Positions 63,315 to 64,000 of a DNA stretch of 64,000 bases are shown one piece after another. The stretch spans positions 620,001 to 684,000 of the forward strand of contig NZ_CP053836.1 in assembly GCF_013201825.1 (NCBI RefSeq). The letters run 5' to 3'. The notes beneath the pieces are model-generated. The model was not told the origin of the DNA, searched no databases, and worked only from the letters and a program-made list of their open reading frames with translations. Made by a program: the position numbers and the translations under genes. Numbering within the stretch: the first letter of the stretch is position 1; every line of letters begins with the position of its first letter. This stretch comes from Halarcobacter ebronensis. GTDB lineage: Bacteria > Campylobacterota > Campylobacteria > Campylobacterales > Arcobacteraceae.

Positions 63315-64000
63315 TTATGATTCCATAACAACTTTATAAGTGTCATTAGCAATTACATACTCTTCATTTGTTGGAATAACAAAGATTCTAGCAGCAGAAC
63401 TATTTGTTGCAATATCCCTTGCATCATTTCTATTTTTATTATTTTTGATTGGGTCTAAAACTAATCCCATACCATCAAGTCCAGTACAAACTATCTCTCT
63501 AATAAGTGCAGAGTTTTCACCAATACCACCAGTAAAACATAAAGCATCAACACCATCAAGTGCAGCAACATAAGAACCAACATATTTTTTGATATTATAA
63601 GCAACCATATCAACAGCTAATCTACATCTTTCATCATCGTGCATAGCAGCAAGAACTTCCCTTAAGTCAGAGGATTTTCCAGAGATTCCCAAGATACCAG
63701 ATTTTTTGTTCATAAGTTCAGTTATTTGGTCAATATCAAGTCCCTCTTGTTTCATCATATAACTAATTGCACCAGCACCAACATCTCCAGATCTAGTACC
63801 CATCATAAGACCTTGAACAGGAGTAAGACCCATTGAAGTATCAATTGATTTTCCATTTAATACAGCTGTTACAGATGAACCATTTCCTAAGTGACAAACA
63901 ATAATTCTTGTGTTTCTTTTTTTATCTAACATTTGTCTAGCTTCATTTGAAACATAGTAGTGGCTTGTCCCATGGAAACCATATTTTCTAATTTTGTGTT
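63315..64000 (-). CDS. ackA: Acetate kinase (second copy, 5' end outside window)
   Basis: The frame continues to the window edge; reading from 63998 it begins HKIRKYGFHGTSHYYVSNEA. The visible 228 codons cover the C-terminal part of AckA, with CHLGNGSSVTAV, MGLTPVQGLMMGTRSGD, and FTGGIGENSALIRE. It is a close paralogue of the first copy. It lies upstream of pta, giving the order ackA, pta, ackA on the minus strand. Divergence is concentrated in a few patches (for example residues around KQEGLDIDQITELMNKK). Confidence 0.93.
   Translation of the reverse strand, partial: HKIRKYGFHGTSHYYVSNEARQMLDKKRNTRIIVCHLGNGSSVTAVLNGKSIDTSMGLTPVQGLMMGTRSGDVGAGAISYMMKQEGLDIDQITELMNKKSGILGISGKSSDLREVLAAMHDDERCRLAVDMVAYNIKKYVGSYVAALDGVDALCFTGGIGENSALIREIVCTGLDGMGLVLDPIKNNKNRNDARDIATNSSAARIFVIPTNEEYVIANDTYKVVMES

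Overview
The window is AT-rich, densely packed bacterial chromosome. The gene content points to Campylobacterota, most likely an Arcobacter-group organism. This is inferred from protein families and gene order, not from an rRNA. Supporting signs are a MagIII-type DNA glycosylase, a MutS7-type MutS with an HNH domain, a candidate aminofutalosine deaminase, the order prmA-ftsH-(phosphatidylserine decarboxylase-like gene), and many PAS/receiver signalling proteins. Several genes appear to start with TTG or GTG. I saw no rRNA, tRNA, insertion sequence, prophage or CRISPR array.

Layout. 1-4.8 kb: tail of a histidine kinase, then ymdB, magIII, an orphan ParA-like ATPase with a small membrane protein, ubiE and xseA. 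4.8-9.7 kb: a chemosensory cluster (methyl-accepting protein, Aer/CetB-like PAS protein, CheW, CheY-like receiver, receiver-PAS-coiled-coil protein) without CheA. 9.7-14.3 kb: a cyclophilin, a 2Fe-2S protein, panD, ybaB, ispA, then groES-groEL behind a consensus promoter and a CIRCE operator. 14.3-14.65 kb: a 327-bp gap holding terminators, a GC-rich patch and a possible tiny minus-strand transcript. 14.6-26.6 kb: housekeeping genes (suhB, glmS, metK, accD, rlmH, dksA-like, dus, prmA, ftsH). 26.6-28.3 kb: leuA behind a strong promoter and a 25-residue leader peptide with four consecutive leucine codons.

28.4-36.4 kb: a tightly overlapping run of a voltage-gated-type K+ channel, a TrkA/RCK protein, a double-DUF1538 transporter with a PII-like tail, a thioredoxin-like protein, a haem-binding protein and the HNH-bearing MutS. 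36.6-47.9 kb: a second chemoreceptor, a haem-motif diguanylate cyclase, and a plus-strand cassette (periplasmic binding protein, histidine kinase, HD-GYP response regulator, GGDEF response regulator) lying between minus-strand hisA and hisH. 47.9-57.1 kb: a ComF-like gene, a BrnT/BrnA toxin-antitoxin pair, a 128-bp imperfect palindrome, lepA, an OmpA-family porin, prs, an AraC/MFS pair, mnmA and folK. 57.2-64 kb: an M24 peptidase, aroQ, a candidate aminofutalosine deaminase, sppA, and two acetate kinase genes flanking pta, the second cut by the window edge.

The main themes are signal transduction (chemotaxis and c-di-GMP), cation homeostasis, and central or cofactor metabolism. The items most worth a second look are the leuA leader, the MutS7-HNH gene at the end of the cation/redox gene run, the DUF1538-PII fusion, the mosaic ackA pair and the small structured transcript after groEL.
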